In this document: positions 1 to 6,215 of the stretch, piece after piece
Numbering within the stretch: position 1 is the first letter of the stretch
How the letters are laid out: each line of letters starts with the position of its first letter
Assembly: GCA_002732995.1 (NCBI GenBank)
Contig: NVTS01000006.1
Location: 26,751-33,289 of the forward strand
DNA from: Marinosulfonomonas sp.
GTDB taxonomy: Bacteria > Pseudomonadota > Alphaproteobacteria > Rhodobacterales > Rhodobacteraceae
Direction of reading: 5' to 3'
DNA: 6,539 bases
Position numbers and translations under genes: made by a program
Notes under the pieces: model-generated
Told to the model about the DNA's origin: nothing
Database searches by the model: none
Seen by the model: only the letters and a program-made list of their open reading frames with translations

Positions 1-1
1 C

Positions 2-226
2 GTCGGCTATAACGCGGGGCCAAGCCGCGCGCATTCATGGGTGGCCGCATTCGGTGATCCGCGTTCGGCAGGCGTAGATGTGGTGGACTGGATCGAACAT
101 ATTCCATTTCGGGAAACCCGAAATTATGTGATGCGCGTTACGGAATCTTTGCCGGTTTACCGCGCGCGCCTATCGGGCAAAACGCCGCCGCTATCCCTGT
201 CTGCCGAATTACGCCAAGGTGGATAG
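2..226 (+). CDS. Soluble lytic murein transglycosylase, C-terminal end (partial)
   Basis: Only the last 74 residues are present; the gene starts before the window. The visible part opens with VGYNAGPSRA, which matches the YNAGP motif that closes the catalytic fold of Slt70-type (glycoside hydrolase family 23) enzymes. It continues with a GDPR segment, then DWIEHIPFRETRNYVMRV and PVYRARLSG, the usual ending of the family. Such enzymes act in the periplasm, cutting the MurNAc-GlcNAc bond of peptidoglycan and leaving 1,6-anhydro-MurNAc ends during wall turnover. The catalytic glutamate and the N-terminal superhelical domain lie outside the window, so activity cannot be judged. The stop TAG is at 224-226, one base from the convergent mlaC stop, with no room for a terminator between them. 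Confidence 0.9.
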   Translation, partial: VGYNAGPSRAHSWVAAFGDPRSAGVDVVDWIEHIPFRETRNYVMRVTESLPVYRARLSGKTPPLSLSAELRQGG

Positions 227-227
227 A

Positions 228-845
228 TTACCCTGCGGTTTTCAAATCCCTGATCAACTGATCCATATTGCCCTTGCGCTTGTCCAGCATCGCGCCAATT
301 TCGGTGCGTTCGGTCAACAGCATGTTGATGCCCTCGATATACATGTTGTAAAACAACGGCTTGCCGCGTTTGTCCGAGATAAAGAATATCACTTCAAAAG
401 GAGCCTGACCTTTCAAACGGGCCAGTGTTTTCACTTCAACGTGGCTTTTGACCGTTTTGGCGGACTGAACCTCTAGGCGGCCCCCAATAAACTCACGAAA
501 CCGCTTGCCGTATTTACGGGCAATGTAGCCTTGAAAATTCTTGGCAAAAGCACGTTTTTGCTCCGCGCTCGCCTGACGCGCTTCGACGCCCAGAGCATAG
601 CTTGCCAAATATCTGACGTCAGAATATTTAACGAAAATCTTCTCGAATTCCTTGATCATACTTGCCTCGGATTTCCCCGATGCGATCACTTTGTTAATCG
701 CCGCCACCAGCCGCTCCACATGGATGGATGCCTGCCCGTCGGTGAGCGCCAAGGCCGGAGATGCCAAAGGCCCCAGAGCAATAGCGGTAGCGCCGCCCAG
801 CACGATTTTGCGGCGTGTCAGATCAGTCTGCATAAAAATCGTCAT
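228..845 (-). CDS. mlaC: MlaC/Ttg2D-type periplasmic phospholipid-binding protein
   Basis: The product is about 205 residues, the usual MlaC length. In the Mla pathway MlaC is the soluble periplasmic carrier that takes phospholipid from MlaA at the outer membrane to the MlaFEDB ABC complex in the inner membrane. The N-terminus has LTRRKIVLGG followed by a hydrophobic run ending SPALA, with likely cleavage after residue 33. The twin arginines suggest Tat export, but this is not certain. The mature part shows family features: a YSDVRYLASYALG segment, FAKNFQGYIARKYGKRF, and a C-terminal half with VEVIFFISDKRG-like strands. I chose the ATG at 845 because an AAGGAG at 855-860 sits 9 bases upstream. 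ATGs at 872, 854 and 851 are upstream of or too close to that site, and the one at 833 is too far. The start lies inside the end of mlaA (23-base overlap), implying translational coupling. The gene ends one base from the convergent transglycosylase gene. Confidence 0.88.
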   Translation of the reverse strand: MTIFMQTDLTRRKIVLGGATAIALGPLASPALALTDGQASIHVERLVAAINKVIASGKSEASMIKEFEKIFVKYSDVRYLASYALGVEARQASAEQKRAFAKNFQGYIARKYGKRFREFIGGRLEVQSAKTVKSHVEVKTLARLKGQAPFEVIFFISDKRGKPLFYNMYIEGINMLLTERTEIGAMLDKRKGNMDQLIRDLKTAG

Positions 846-1584
846 AGCCATCATCTCCTTGGTCTTCTTCAATTATTGCCTGTCCCAATTCAAACCTGCG
901 ATGTTGCAAATACAACAGGCGGGCCTGCGCGTAGCTGTCGGCACTATCGTATAATACAGAGTCGACAGTGTCAGAATACTGGTAGCGATCACCAAGTTTT
1001 GATAAGCCTTTAGCAACCGGCCCCATATATTTCTCGGGCGTTGGGGCGCCAAATGTCAGAGGGTTGGTAAATACATCAACCACCATCCCGACCATATCGC
1101 GTTCGGTCGATGGCCCGACAAAGGGCAGTTCAACATAGTTGCCCTCGCCGACACCCCAGACATGCAGGGTTTCGCCAAAGTCGCTGGTTTCCTCGTACAG
1201 GCCCATAGCGGTTGAAGGGTCCAGAATGCCGCCCAGCCCGATTGTGGTGTTGAACAGGAACCGGCTGGCATTTTTGACAGCGCTGTCCAGATCAAGCTGC
1301 AACAGGTTGTTCACAACAATGCCCGGTAAATTCAAATTCGAAGCGAAATTTCCAATTCCCTGACGCACCGGCTGGGGAATTCCATTGCCATATGCCCCCG
1401 AGGCAGGCTTGACCAGCGCACGGTCCAGATTACGGTTTGCCTCGTGTGTTTGGCGGTTTTGCACCTCGTATGGGTCGGTAATACCCTTGGCCACAGGGGC
1501 AGTGCACCCCGCCATCAGAACAAGGGTGACACTGACAAGGATGAACCCGGATAAATGCATTCGTATATTATTCAAAACTATCAA
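823..1584 (-). CDS. mlaA: MlaA (VacJ) family outer-membrane lipoprotein
   Basis: The product is 253 residues from the TTG at 1584. MlaA sits in the outer membrane, removes phospholipids that have strayed into the outer leaflet and passes them to MlaC. The sequence shows a signal peptide ending in a lipobox LMAGC (Cys27). Thr at +2 rather than Asp is consistent with outer-membrane sorting. Family motifs follow in order: DPYEVQNRQTHEANR (from residue 37), FLFNTTIGLGGILDPS, FGETLHVWGVGEGNYVELP, FVGPSTERD, and DSADSYAQARLLYLQHRR near the end. The C-terminus is strongly acidic (EEDQGDDGYDDFYAD). The start is uncertain. TTG at 1584 keeps an arginine in the signal n-region but has only a weak ribosome site, whereas ATG at 1560 gives a shorter signal peptide with no visible ribosome site. 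The gene is first in a two-gene minus-strand operon with mlaC, whose start overlaps its end. Confidence 0.92.
   Translation of the reverse strand: MIVLNNIRMHLSGFILVSVTLVLMAGCTAPVAKGITDPYEVQNRQTHEANRNLDRALVKPASGAYGNGIPQPVRQGIGNFASNLNLPGIVVNNLLQLDLDSAVKNASRFLFNTTIGLGGILDPSTAMGLYEETSDFGETLHVWGVGEGNYVELPFVGPSTERDMVGMVVDVFTNPLTFGAPTPEKYMGPVAKGLSKLGDRYQYSDTVDSVLYDSADSYAQARLLYLQHRRFELGQAIIEEDQGDDGYDDFYAD
855..860 (-). promoter_or_regulatory. Ribosome binding site deciding the mlaC start
   Basis: The minus strand reads AAGGAG here, a near-perfect Shine-Dalgarno, inside the last codons of mlaA. Four possible ATGs cluster around it (872, 854, 851, 845). Only 845 has normal spacing (9 bases), which is why the shorter start was chosen. 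Confidence 0.7.
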
Positions 1585-1604
1585 TGTAATCTCAACTGCT
1601 TGTT

Positions 1605-1621
1605 TGTAGTTTCACACTACA
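1605..1621. repeat. 17-bp inverted repeat, candidate operator near mlaA start
   Basis: The sequence TGTAGTTTCACACTACA is a perfect 6-bp inverted repeat with a 5-bp spacer. It ends about 20 bases upstream of the TTG start of mlaA, where a dimeric repressor could block transcription, or where it could form a small hairpin in the 5' leader. No particular regulator can be named from the sequence. Confidence 0.4.
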
Positions 1622-1654
1622 TAGTCTTTGACGCGGCAATGCCCATAGGTAATC

Positions 1655-1678
1655 CGGCCAAGGTTAAATCTGTGGCCG
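1655..1678. repeat. CGGCCA-N12-TGGCCG inverted repeat
   Basis: A perfect 6-bp inverted repeat with a 12-bp AT-rich centre, midway between the two divergent genes. The spacing suits a dimeric regulator, but GC-rich 6-mers of this kind can arise by chance. No function is assigned. Confidence 0.25.
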
Positions 1679-1695
1679 ATTGGTTACAAGTCATT

Positions 1696-1729
1696 CTGTG
1701 TCATTTCGTCCCCTAAGGATGCGACACAG
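1696..1729. repeat. CTGTGTC-N20-GACACAG inverted repeat upstream of the secretion operon
   Basis: A perfect 7-bp inverted repeat with a 20-bp loop, ending 23 bases before the ATG of the ABC transporter. It could be an operator, or an mRNA stem-loop just ahead of the ribosome site at 1744-1748. There is no T-run after it, so it is not an intrinsic terminator. Its role is unknown. Confidence 0.35.
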
Positions 1730-1752
1730 CACCGGCAGTTGAAAGAGGTAAT

Positions 1753-3489
1753 ATGCGGCAAACAGATCGCAGTAACGGGCTAGCAGAACTAAAGGCGGCA
1801 CGGCGCAAAAACAGGGGGCTGTTTTGGGCCGTCGGCATCTTTAGCGCATTCGTTAACCTGCTAATGCTCACCGGTCCCCTGTATATGTTGCAGGTTTATG
1901 ACCGTGTGCTGAGCAGCGGCTCGGTTGAAACATTGCTGGCGCTTTCGGTGCTGGTGACGTTCCTGTTTGCGATGATGGGGCTGCTGGATTATGCTCGCGG
2001 GCGCATTCTGGCCCGCATCGGGGCGCGGTTTCAGTCCAGTCTGGACCGGCGCGTGTTTTCCGCCGTGTTGCGGGCCAATGCGCGGGGGCGAGGCACGCCC
2101 GAAACCAACAGCGGGCTGCGTGATCTGGAAGCGGTGCAGCGTTTACTGACGTCGCCGGTGCTGACCGCCATATTCGATATTCCCTGGACGCCGGTTTTTC
2201 TGGGCGGGATATTTCTGTTTCACCCGTGGCTGGGCATTCTTGCCATATCGGGTGGCGGATTTCTGATCCTGATCACTCTGTTGAACCAATGGATCACCCG
2301 CACGCCTGTGCTGGATGCTAATATGTCCACCCACCAGGCCAGCCAGATGGCCGAACAACTGCGCGGTGAATCCGAATTGGTGCAAAGTCTGGGGATGCAG
2401 GGCGCTGTATTTGACCGCTGGAATGCGGCCCGCGAAGCAGCACTTGCCGCCAGCATTCGCGCCTCGGACAGCACCGGCAGTTTTACTATTCTGACCAAAA
2501 CATTCCGCATGTTCCTGCAATCGGCAATGCTGGGTTTGGGCGCCTATCTGGTGTTGCAAAACGAGTTGACCGCAGGCGCGATGATCGCAGGATCCATCCT
2601 GTTGGGCCGCGCATTGGCCCCGATCGAGCAGTCAATCGGCCAATGGGCATTGGTGCAGGCCGCCAGCAAGGGGTGGAGCAACCTTACAATTTTGCTTTCC
2701 GAAGTGCCGGTTGAACCTGTGCGCACCACCCTGCCCCGACCAAAGGCGTTGCTGGTTGCCGAACAGGTGACGGTTGTTCCGCCAGGCCAAGCACAAGCCT
2801 CGCTTCGGATGGTGAGTTTTACCCTGAAACCGAGGCAAGCGCTTGGCGTTATCGGATCGTCCGGCGCGGGTAAATCCACCCTTGCACGGGCGATCACCGG
2901 CGTGTGGCGGGTGGCGGGTGGCAAAATCCGGCTGGATGGCGCGACGCTGGATCAATATGATCCCGACGTTCTGGGCCAGCACATTGGATACCTGCCGCAA
3001 CGCGTGCAATTGTTCGACGGCACCATCGCCGAAAACATCGCCCGTTTGTCGATGAACCCCGATGATGCAGCCGTCATCAAAGCCGCCAAAAAGGCTGCGG
3101 CACACGATATGATTCTGGAATTTCCCGATGGCTATGACACCCGCGTTTCCACCAATGGCGGGCGTCTGTCTGGCGGGCAATTGCAGCGCATCGGGCTTGC
3201 CCGTGCGATGTATGGTGATCCGGTTATTCTGGTGCTGGACGAGCCGAATTCAAACCTTGATAATGATGGCTCAACCGCCCTGAACACCGCAATCCGCCAG
3301 ATGAAAGCCGATGGCGGGGCCGTGATGATCATGGCCCACCGCCCCGCCGCCATTCAGGAATGTGATCTGCTGATTGTGCTTGAGGGTGGGACGCTAAAGG
3401 CGTTCGGACCAAAGGATGACGTGATGCGCGAGATGGTGAAAAACCATGAACAAATCCGCCAAAATGCCACAAAAGGGGGCGTCAGATGA
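1753..3489 (+). CDS. Type I secretion system permease/ATPase (PrtD-type ABC exporter)
   Basis: The product is 578 residues, the usual length for PrtD/AprD-type exporters, which drive one-step export of proteins (often RTX proteins, proteases or lipases) from the cytoplasm to the medium. The membrane domain covers about residues 22-300, with helices near 22-45, 60-80, 137-178 and 250-295. There is no N-terminal C39 peptidase domain, so it is not a bacteriocin-processing transporter. The ATPase domain is complete: Walker [10 protein letters not shown] (368-376), Q-loop Gln416 in GYLPQ, signature LSGGQ (472-476), Walker B VILVLDE with catalytic Glu497, D-loop region SNLD, and H-loop His529 in MAHR. 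The run LDEPNSNLD is characteristic of the PrtD group. The ribosome site AGAGG is at 1744-1748. The stop overlaps the start of the HlyD partner gene by four bases (ATGA), so the two are surely co-translated. The cargo is not in the window. Confidence 0.95.
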   Translation: MRQTDRSNGLAELKAARRKNRGLFWAVGIFSAFVNLLMLTGPLYMLQVYDRVLSSGSVETLLALSVLVTFLFAMMGLLDYARGRILARIGARFQSSLDRRVFSAVLRANARGRGTPETNSGLRDLEAVQRLLTSPVLTAIFDIPWTPVFLGGIFLFHPWLGILAISGGGFLILITLLNQWITRTPVLDANMSTHQASQMAEQLRGESELVQSLGMQGAVFDRWNAAREAALAASIRASDSTGSFTILTKTFRMFLQSAMLGLGAYLVLQNELTAGAMIAGSILLGRALAPIEQSIGQWALVQAASKGWSNLTILLSEVPVEPVRTTLPRPKALLVAEQVTVVPPGQAQASLRMVSFTLKPRQALGVIGSSGAGKSTLARAITGVWRVAGGKIRLDGATLDQYDPDVLGQHIGYLPQRVQLFDGTIAENIARLSMNPDDAAVIKAAKKAAAHDMILEFPDGYDTRVSTNGGRLSGGQLQRIGLARAMYGDPVILVLDEPNSNLDNDGSTALNTAIRQMKADGGAVMIMAHRPAAIQECDLLIVLEGGTLKAFGPKDDVMREMVKNHEQIRQNATKGGVR

Positions 3490-4796
3490 ACACCGATGTA
3501 GCAAAAGGCTGGTCCGCTCGTGCCCCGTTGATCCTTGGGTTTCTGGCCATTCTGGTTTTGGTTGGCGGCTTTGGTACATGGTCGGTGATGACCAATATTT
3601 CGGGCGCGGTGATTGCCGATGGCCAGATCGAGGTCGACCAGAACCGCCAGGTGGTGCAACACCCCGACGGCGGTGTGATCTCGGAAATCCGCGTGCAAGA
3701 AGGCGATCTGGTCAGCGCGGGCGATATATTACTGCGCCTTGATGCCGCTAACCTTGGCTCGGAACTGGTGGTGATTGAGGGGCAGTTATTTGAAATGATA
3801 GCGCGACGTGGCCGGTTTGAAGCCGAACGTGACGGAACGGACGATATCACCTTTGACACCGATCTTATTGCCGCCACTGCCAATTCCTCAACCGCCACTA
3901 ACCTGATGCAAGGCCAGCAGCGCCTATTCGACGCGCGACTAAAAACACTGGGCCAGGAAGTGTCGCAAATGCAAAAACGCCGCGGCCAGATTTCAGACCA
4001 GATCACCGGTATCACCGCCCAGCAAACCGCGCTCGGTTCACAGCTGGACCTGATCACGCAGGAACTGGTCAATCAGCAAACTTTGCTGGATCGTGGTCTG
4101 GCGCAGGTGTCGCGCGTCCTTAGCCTACAGCGCGAGCAGGCGCGGCTGCGCGGCTCGATGGGCGAACTGGCCGCAAACAAAGCACAGGCCGAGGGCAAGA
4201 TTACCGAGATCGAAATCGAGGTGCTGAAATTCGGATCCAAGCGGCGCGAAGAGGCGATCACCCGCCTGCGGGATCTGCAATTTCGTGAACTGGAGCTACA
4301 GGAACAACGCCGCGCCCTAACCGATAGATTGGCACGCCTCGACATTCGCGCACCCCTGTCGGGCATCGTTTACGGCATGCAGTTTTTCGCGCCCCGCTCG
4401 GTGATCAGGCCTGCCGATCCGGTGCTGTATCTGGTGCCACAGGATCGCCCATTGGTGATCGCGGCCAAGGTTCAGTCAATCAACATCGACCAGATTTTCA
4501 TTGGCCAAGAGGTCACCTTGCGGTTCTCGGCATTTGATGCCCGCACCACCCCCGAACTGAAGGGGCGGGTGATGAAAATATCCGCCGATGCCTTTACCGA
4601 CGAGCGGACCCAAGCCAGCTTTTACCGCTCGAAAATTGTGCTGCTTGACGGTGAAATTGATAGGTTTCCCGCAGATGCGACCCTGATCCCCGGCATGCCG
4701 GTGCAAGCGTTTATTCGCACCAATGACCGCACGCCGCTGGCATATCTGGTCAAACCGCTGGCCGATTATTTCGCCAGGGCATTTAGGGAAAACTGA
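3486..4796 (+). CDS. HlyD/PrtE-type membrane-fusion (periplasmic adaptor) protein of type I secretion
   Basis: The product is 436 residues, normal for the family. It bridges the inner-membrane ABC exporter to a TolC-like outer-membrane channel. Order of parts: a short cytoplasmic N-terminus, one membrane anchor (residues about 14-35), the first half of a lipoyl-like domain (about 56-86, with [18 protein letters not shown]), a long Gln/Arg/Leu/Glu-rich coiled-coil hairpin (about 90-280), and the second lipoyl half with [11 protein letters not shown] (287-297). A beta-barrel region follows, with an ending ([10 protein letters not shown], then [13 protein letters not shown]) typical of the HlyD family. 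The start codon overlaps the ABC gene stop. A strong ribosome site AGGGGG (3474-3479) lies six bases upstream. No outer-membrane channel gene follows, so a TolC homologue encoded elsewhere is probably used. Confidence 0.95.
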   Translation: MNTDVAKGWSARAPLILGFLAILVLVGGFGTWSVMTNISGAVIADGQIEVDQNRQVVQHPDGGVISEIRVQEGDLVSAGDILLRLDAANLGSELVVIEGQLFEMIARRGRFEAERDGTDDITFDTDLIAATANSSTATNLMQGQQRLFDARLKTLGQEVSQMQKRRGQISDQITGITAQQTALGSQLDLITQELVNQQTLLDRGLAQVSRVLSLQREQARLRGSMGELAANKAQAEGKITEIEIEVLKFGSKRREEAITRLRDLQFRELELQEQRRALTDRLARLDIRAPLSGIVYGMQFFAPRSVIRPADPVLYLVPQDRPLVIAAKVQSINIDQIFIGQEVTLRFSAFDARTTPELKGRVMKISADAFTDERTQASFYRSKIVLLDGEIDRFPADATLIPGMPVQAFIRTNDRTPLAYLVKPLADYFARAFREN

Positions 4797-4867
4797 ATTT
4801 GGTGGTTTTCCTATGCGCCAAACGCGGTTAGCGTCCGGCAAAACACGCAACCAACGGAGACAATCAG

Positions 4868-5332
4868 ATGAGCAATTCCTATGAGGCCCGCCTAACTGAA
4901 CTTGGCGTCACCCTGCCCGACGCCCCCGCTCCCGCCGCCAATTATGTGCCTTACGTCATTTCCGGCGATCTGGTGTTTGTATCGGGCCAAATCTCGAACG
5001 GTCCCGATGGGCTGATCATCGGCAGGCTGGGTGAAAACATGGATGTCGCCGCCGGTGCGGTTGCTGCGAAAACCTGTGCGCTTGGCCTTGTTGCCCAGCT
5101 AAAGGCGGCGTGTGGTGGCGATCTTTCGCGCCTTGTTCGCGTGGTCAAACTGGGCGGTTTCGTCAACTCCACCCCTGATTTCACCGACCAGCCTAAAGTG
5201 ATCAACGGCGCTTCGGATTTTCTGGTGGAACTGTTTGGCGATGCAGGCCGCCATGCCCGCGCCGCCGTCAGTGCTGCCGCCCTGCCATTGGGTGTCGCGG
5301 TTGAAATCGAAGGCATTTTCCAGATCAAATGA
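4868..5332 (+). CDS. RidA (YjgF/YER057c/UK114) family protein
   Basis: The product is 154 residues, longer than classical RidA (about 128), with the extra length mainly at the N-terminus. This resembles a separate branch of the family. RidA proteins are small cytoplasmic trimers; the archetype hydrolyses reactive enamine/imine intermediates made by PLP-dependent dehydratases. Visible features are VFVSGQI near residues 35-41, a VVKLGGFVNSTPDF segment, and the C-terminal HARAAVSAAALPLGVAVEIEGIF. There Arg131 aligns with the substrate-binding Arg105 of E. coli RidA, and Glu146 with its Glu120, at the same 15-residue spacing. The key residues are therefore kept, but the substrate cannot be read from sequence. 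A clear ribosome site CGGAGA (4855-4860) sits seven bases before ATG 4868. The gene follows the HlyD gene after 71 bases with no clear terminator, and overlaps the next gene by four bases. Confidence 0.93.
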   Translation: MSNSYEARLTELGVTLPDAPAPAANYVPYVISGDLVFVSGQISNGPDGLIIGRLGENMDVAAGAVAAKTCALGLVAQLKAACGGDLSRLVRVVKLGGFVNSTPDFTDQPKVINGASDFLVELFGDAGRHARAAVSAAALPLGVAVEIEGIFQIK

Positions 5333-6099
5333 TACCCCTTCCGGATGATTTTCTAAGCTTGCCGATCGCGCACCGTGGCTATCACGATGCGGGGTCAGGC
5401 ATTATTGAAAATACCCGCGCGGCCTTTGGGGCCGCAATTGATGCCGGCTATGGGGTCGAGCTGGATGTGCAGCTGTCTGCTGATGGCCACGCCATGGTGT
5501 TCCACGATTACGACATGAGGCGCCTGACAGGCACACCGGGTCCGGTCCGCATGCAGCAACGCGGCGACCTAACCAAAACCCGACTGCTTGGCTGTGATGA
5601 AACCATCCCGACCCTGCCTGAAATTCTAACCCTGATTGATGGTCGCACCCCTGTGCTGATCGAAACCAAGGATCAGGACGGCGCGATGGGGTCAGACATC
5701 GGCCCGCTAGAACAATCCGTCGCAAATGCCCTAAAAGATTACGATGGCCCCGCAGCGGTGATGAGCTTCAATCCGCATTCCGTCATTGCCCTATCTGAAC
5801 TTGCCCCGACCACTCCACGCGGCATTGTTACCTGCCATTTTCCGGCCGAACGCTGGCAACTTCTGAACAAGGGAACCCGCAAACGCTTGCGCACCATCCC
5901 CGATTACGTTCGCGCCCGCGCCAGCTTTATCAGCCACCGCCATGACGACCTGGAAAACCCCCGCATTGCCGAGTTGCGCAACAAAGGGGCAAACGTCATC
6001 TGCTGGACCATCCGCAGCGCCGATGCCGAGGTCGAGGCCCGAAAAGTGGCGGATAACGTGACGTTTGAAGGCTATGCTGCCGCGTTACCAACATCGTAA
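5329..6099 (+). CDS. Glycerophosphodiester phosphodiesterase (GDPD family)
   Basis: The product is 256 residues. It probably hydrolyses glycerophosphodiesters (deacylated phospholipid head groups) to sn-glycerol 3-phosphate and an alcohol. No signal peptide is seen, so it should be cytoplasmic, like UgpQ rather than periplasmic GlpQ. Family motifs are complete: AHRG with His15-Arg16, ENT (27-29), ELDVQ with metal ligands Glu44 and Asp46, FHD with His59, LIETK with Glu112 and Lys114, VICWTIR around 223-228, and the closing DNVTFEGY (about 242-249). The ATG at 5329 overlaps the RidA stop as ATGA, and there is no ribosome site of its own, so translation should depend on ribosomes finishing ridA. 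The TIM-barrel core appears intact. Alternative family members act on other phosphodiesters, so the exact substrate is open. Confidence 0.93.
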   Translation: MIPLPDDFLSLPIAHRGYHDAGSGIIENTRAAFGAAIDAGYGVELDVQLSADGHAMVFHDYDMRRLTGTPGPVRMQQRGDLTKTRLLGCDETIPTLPEILTLIDGRTPVLIETKDQDGAMGSDIGPLEQSVANALKDYDGPAAVMSFNPHSVIALSELAPTTPRGIVTCHFPAERWQLLNKGTRKRLRTIPDYVRARASFISHRHDDLENPRIAELRNKGANVICWTIRSADAEVEARKVADNVTFEGYAAALPTS

Positions 6100-6100
6100 A

Positions 6101-6205
6101 CTACAGCGTAATCACATCGCCCGCCGCGTATTTCCTGGACCCGAGCGCATTGTGAAACGCCACGAACAATATCCAGCCCCTTGACCCCGCCCGCCGATAC
6201 GCCAC
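6101..6205 (-). CDS. Possible 34-residue small protein, antisense gap ORF (speculative)
   Basis: From a GTG at 6205 the minus strand encodes a 34-residue peptide starting (M)AYRRAGSRGWILFVAF and ending RKYAAGDVITL. An AGGG at 6212-6215 sits six bases upstream and could serve as a ribosome site. The peptide has a basic N-terminus and a short hydrophobic patch (WILFVAF). Its stop falls one base beyond the convergent GDPD stop. An ATG at 6379 is in the same frame, but that longer reading is antisense to the downstream gene and reads like a shadow. I do not recognise the peptide. It may well be chance; it is listed because the otherwise unassigned 116-bp gap is open and plausible-looking in this frame. 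Confidence 0.22.
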   Translation of the reverse strand: MAYRRAGSRGWILFVAFHNALGSRKYAAGDVITL

Positions 6206-6208
6206 ACT
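6181..6208 (+). promoter_or_regulatory. Candidate promoter for the DUF482 gene, possibly giving a leaderless mRNA
   Basis: A TTGACC at 6181-6186 is a good alphaproteobacterial -35. After 16 bases, CACACT at 6203-6208 keeps the second A and last T of a -10 box, though the match is only three of six. Transcription would then begin about seven bases later, at or next to the A of ATG 6216. The absence of any Shine-Dalgarno before 6216 fits a leaderless start. Confidence 0.35.
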
Positions 6209-6215
6209 TGGCCCT

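Larger units (their letters stand above)
1585..1752. promoter_or_regulatory. Divergent intergenic region between mlaA and the secretion operon
   Basis: This 168-bp region must hold the promoter of mlaA (leftward) and of the secretion ABC transporter (rightward). I see no strong sigma-70 pair. A TTGACG at 1628-1633 (+) is a fair -35, but the bases 16-17 downstream (TAATCC) are a poor -10. The most notable content is three perfect inverted repeats, listed separately. The ABC transporter has a good ribosome site, AGAGG at 1744-1748, four bases before its ATG. Confidence 0.5.

Noticed and set aside
219..1013. Plus-strand open frames across the mlaC and mlaA region (219-476, 531-1013, 652-954)
   Set aside because: They are antisense to two well-supported genes, have no recognisable domain and show composition expected of shadow frames.
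1628..1655. TTGACG with TAATCC as a sigma-70 promoter for the secretion operon
   Set aside because: The -35 is fair but the -10 keeps only the first two consensus bases; not strong enough for a separate feature.
2143..3180. Long minus-strand open frames opposite the ABC transporter (up to 182 residues)
   Set aside because: The plus strand has a complete ABC exporter with all ATPase motifs; the antisense frames have no family features and reflect GC-rich codon bias.
3482..4072. A 196-residue minus-strand frame opposite the HlyD gene
   Set aside because: Rich in Ser, Arg and Pro as typical for antisense of a coiled-coil gene; no ribosome site or domain seen.
4797..4867. Possible terminator hairpin ACGC-ggtta-GCGT (4822-4834) between the HlyD and RidA genes
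   Set aside because: The stem is only four base pairs and no T-run follows, so it is not a credible intrinsic terminator.
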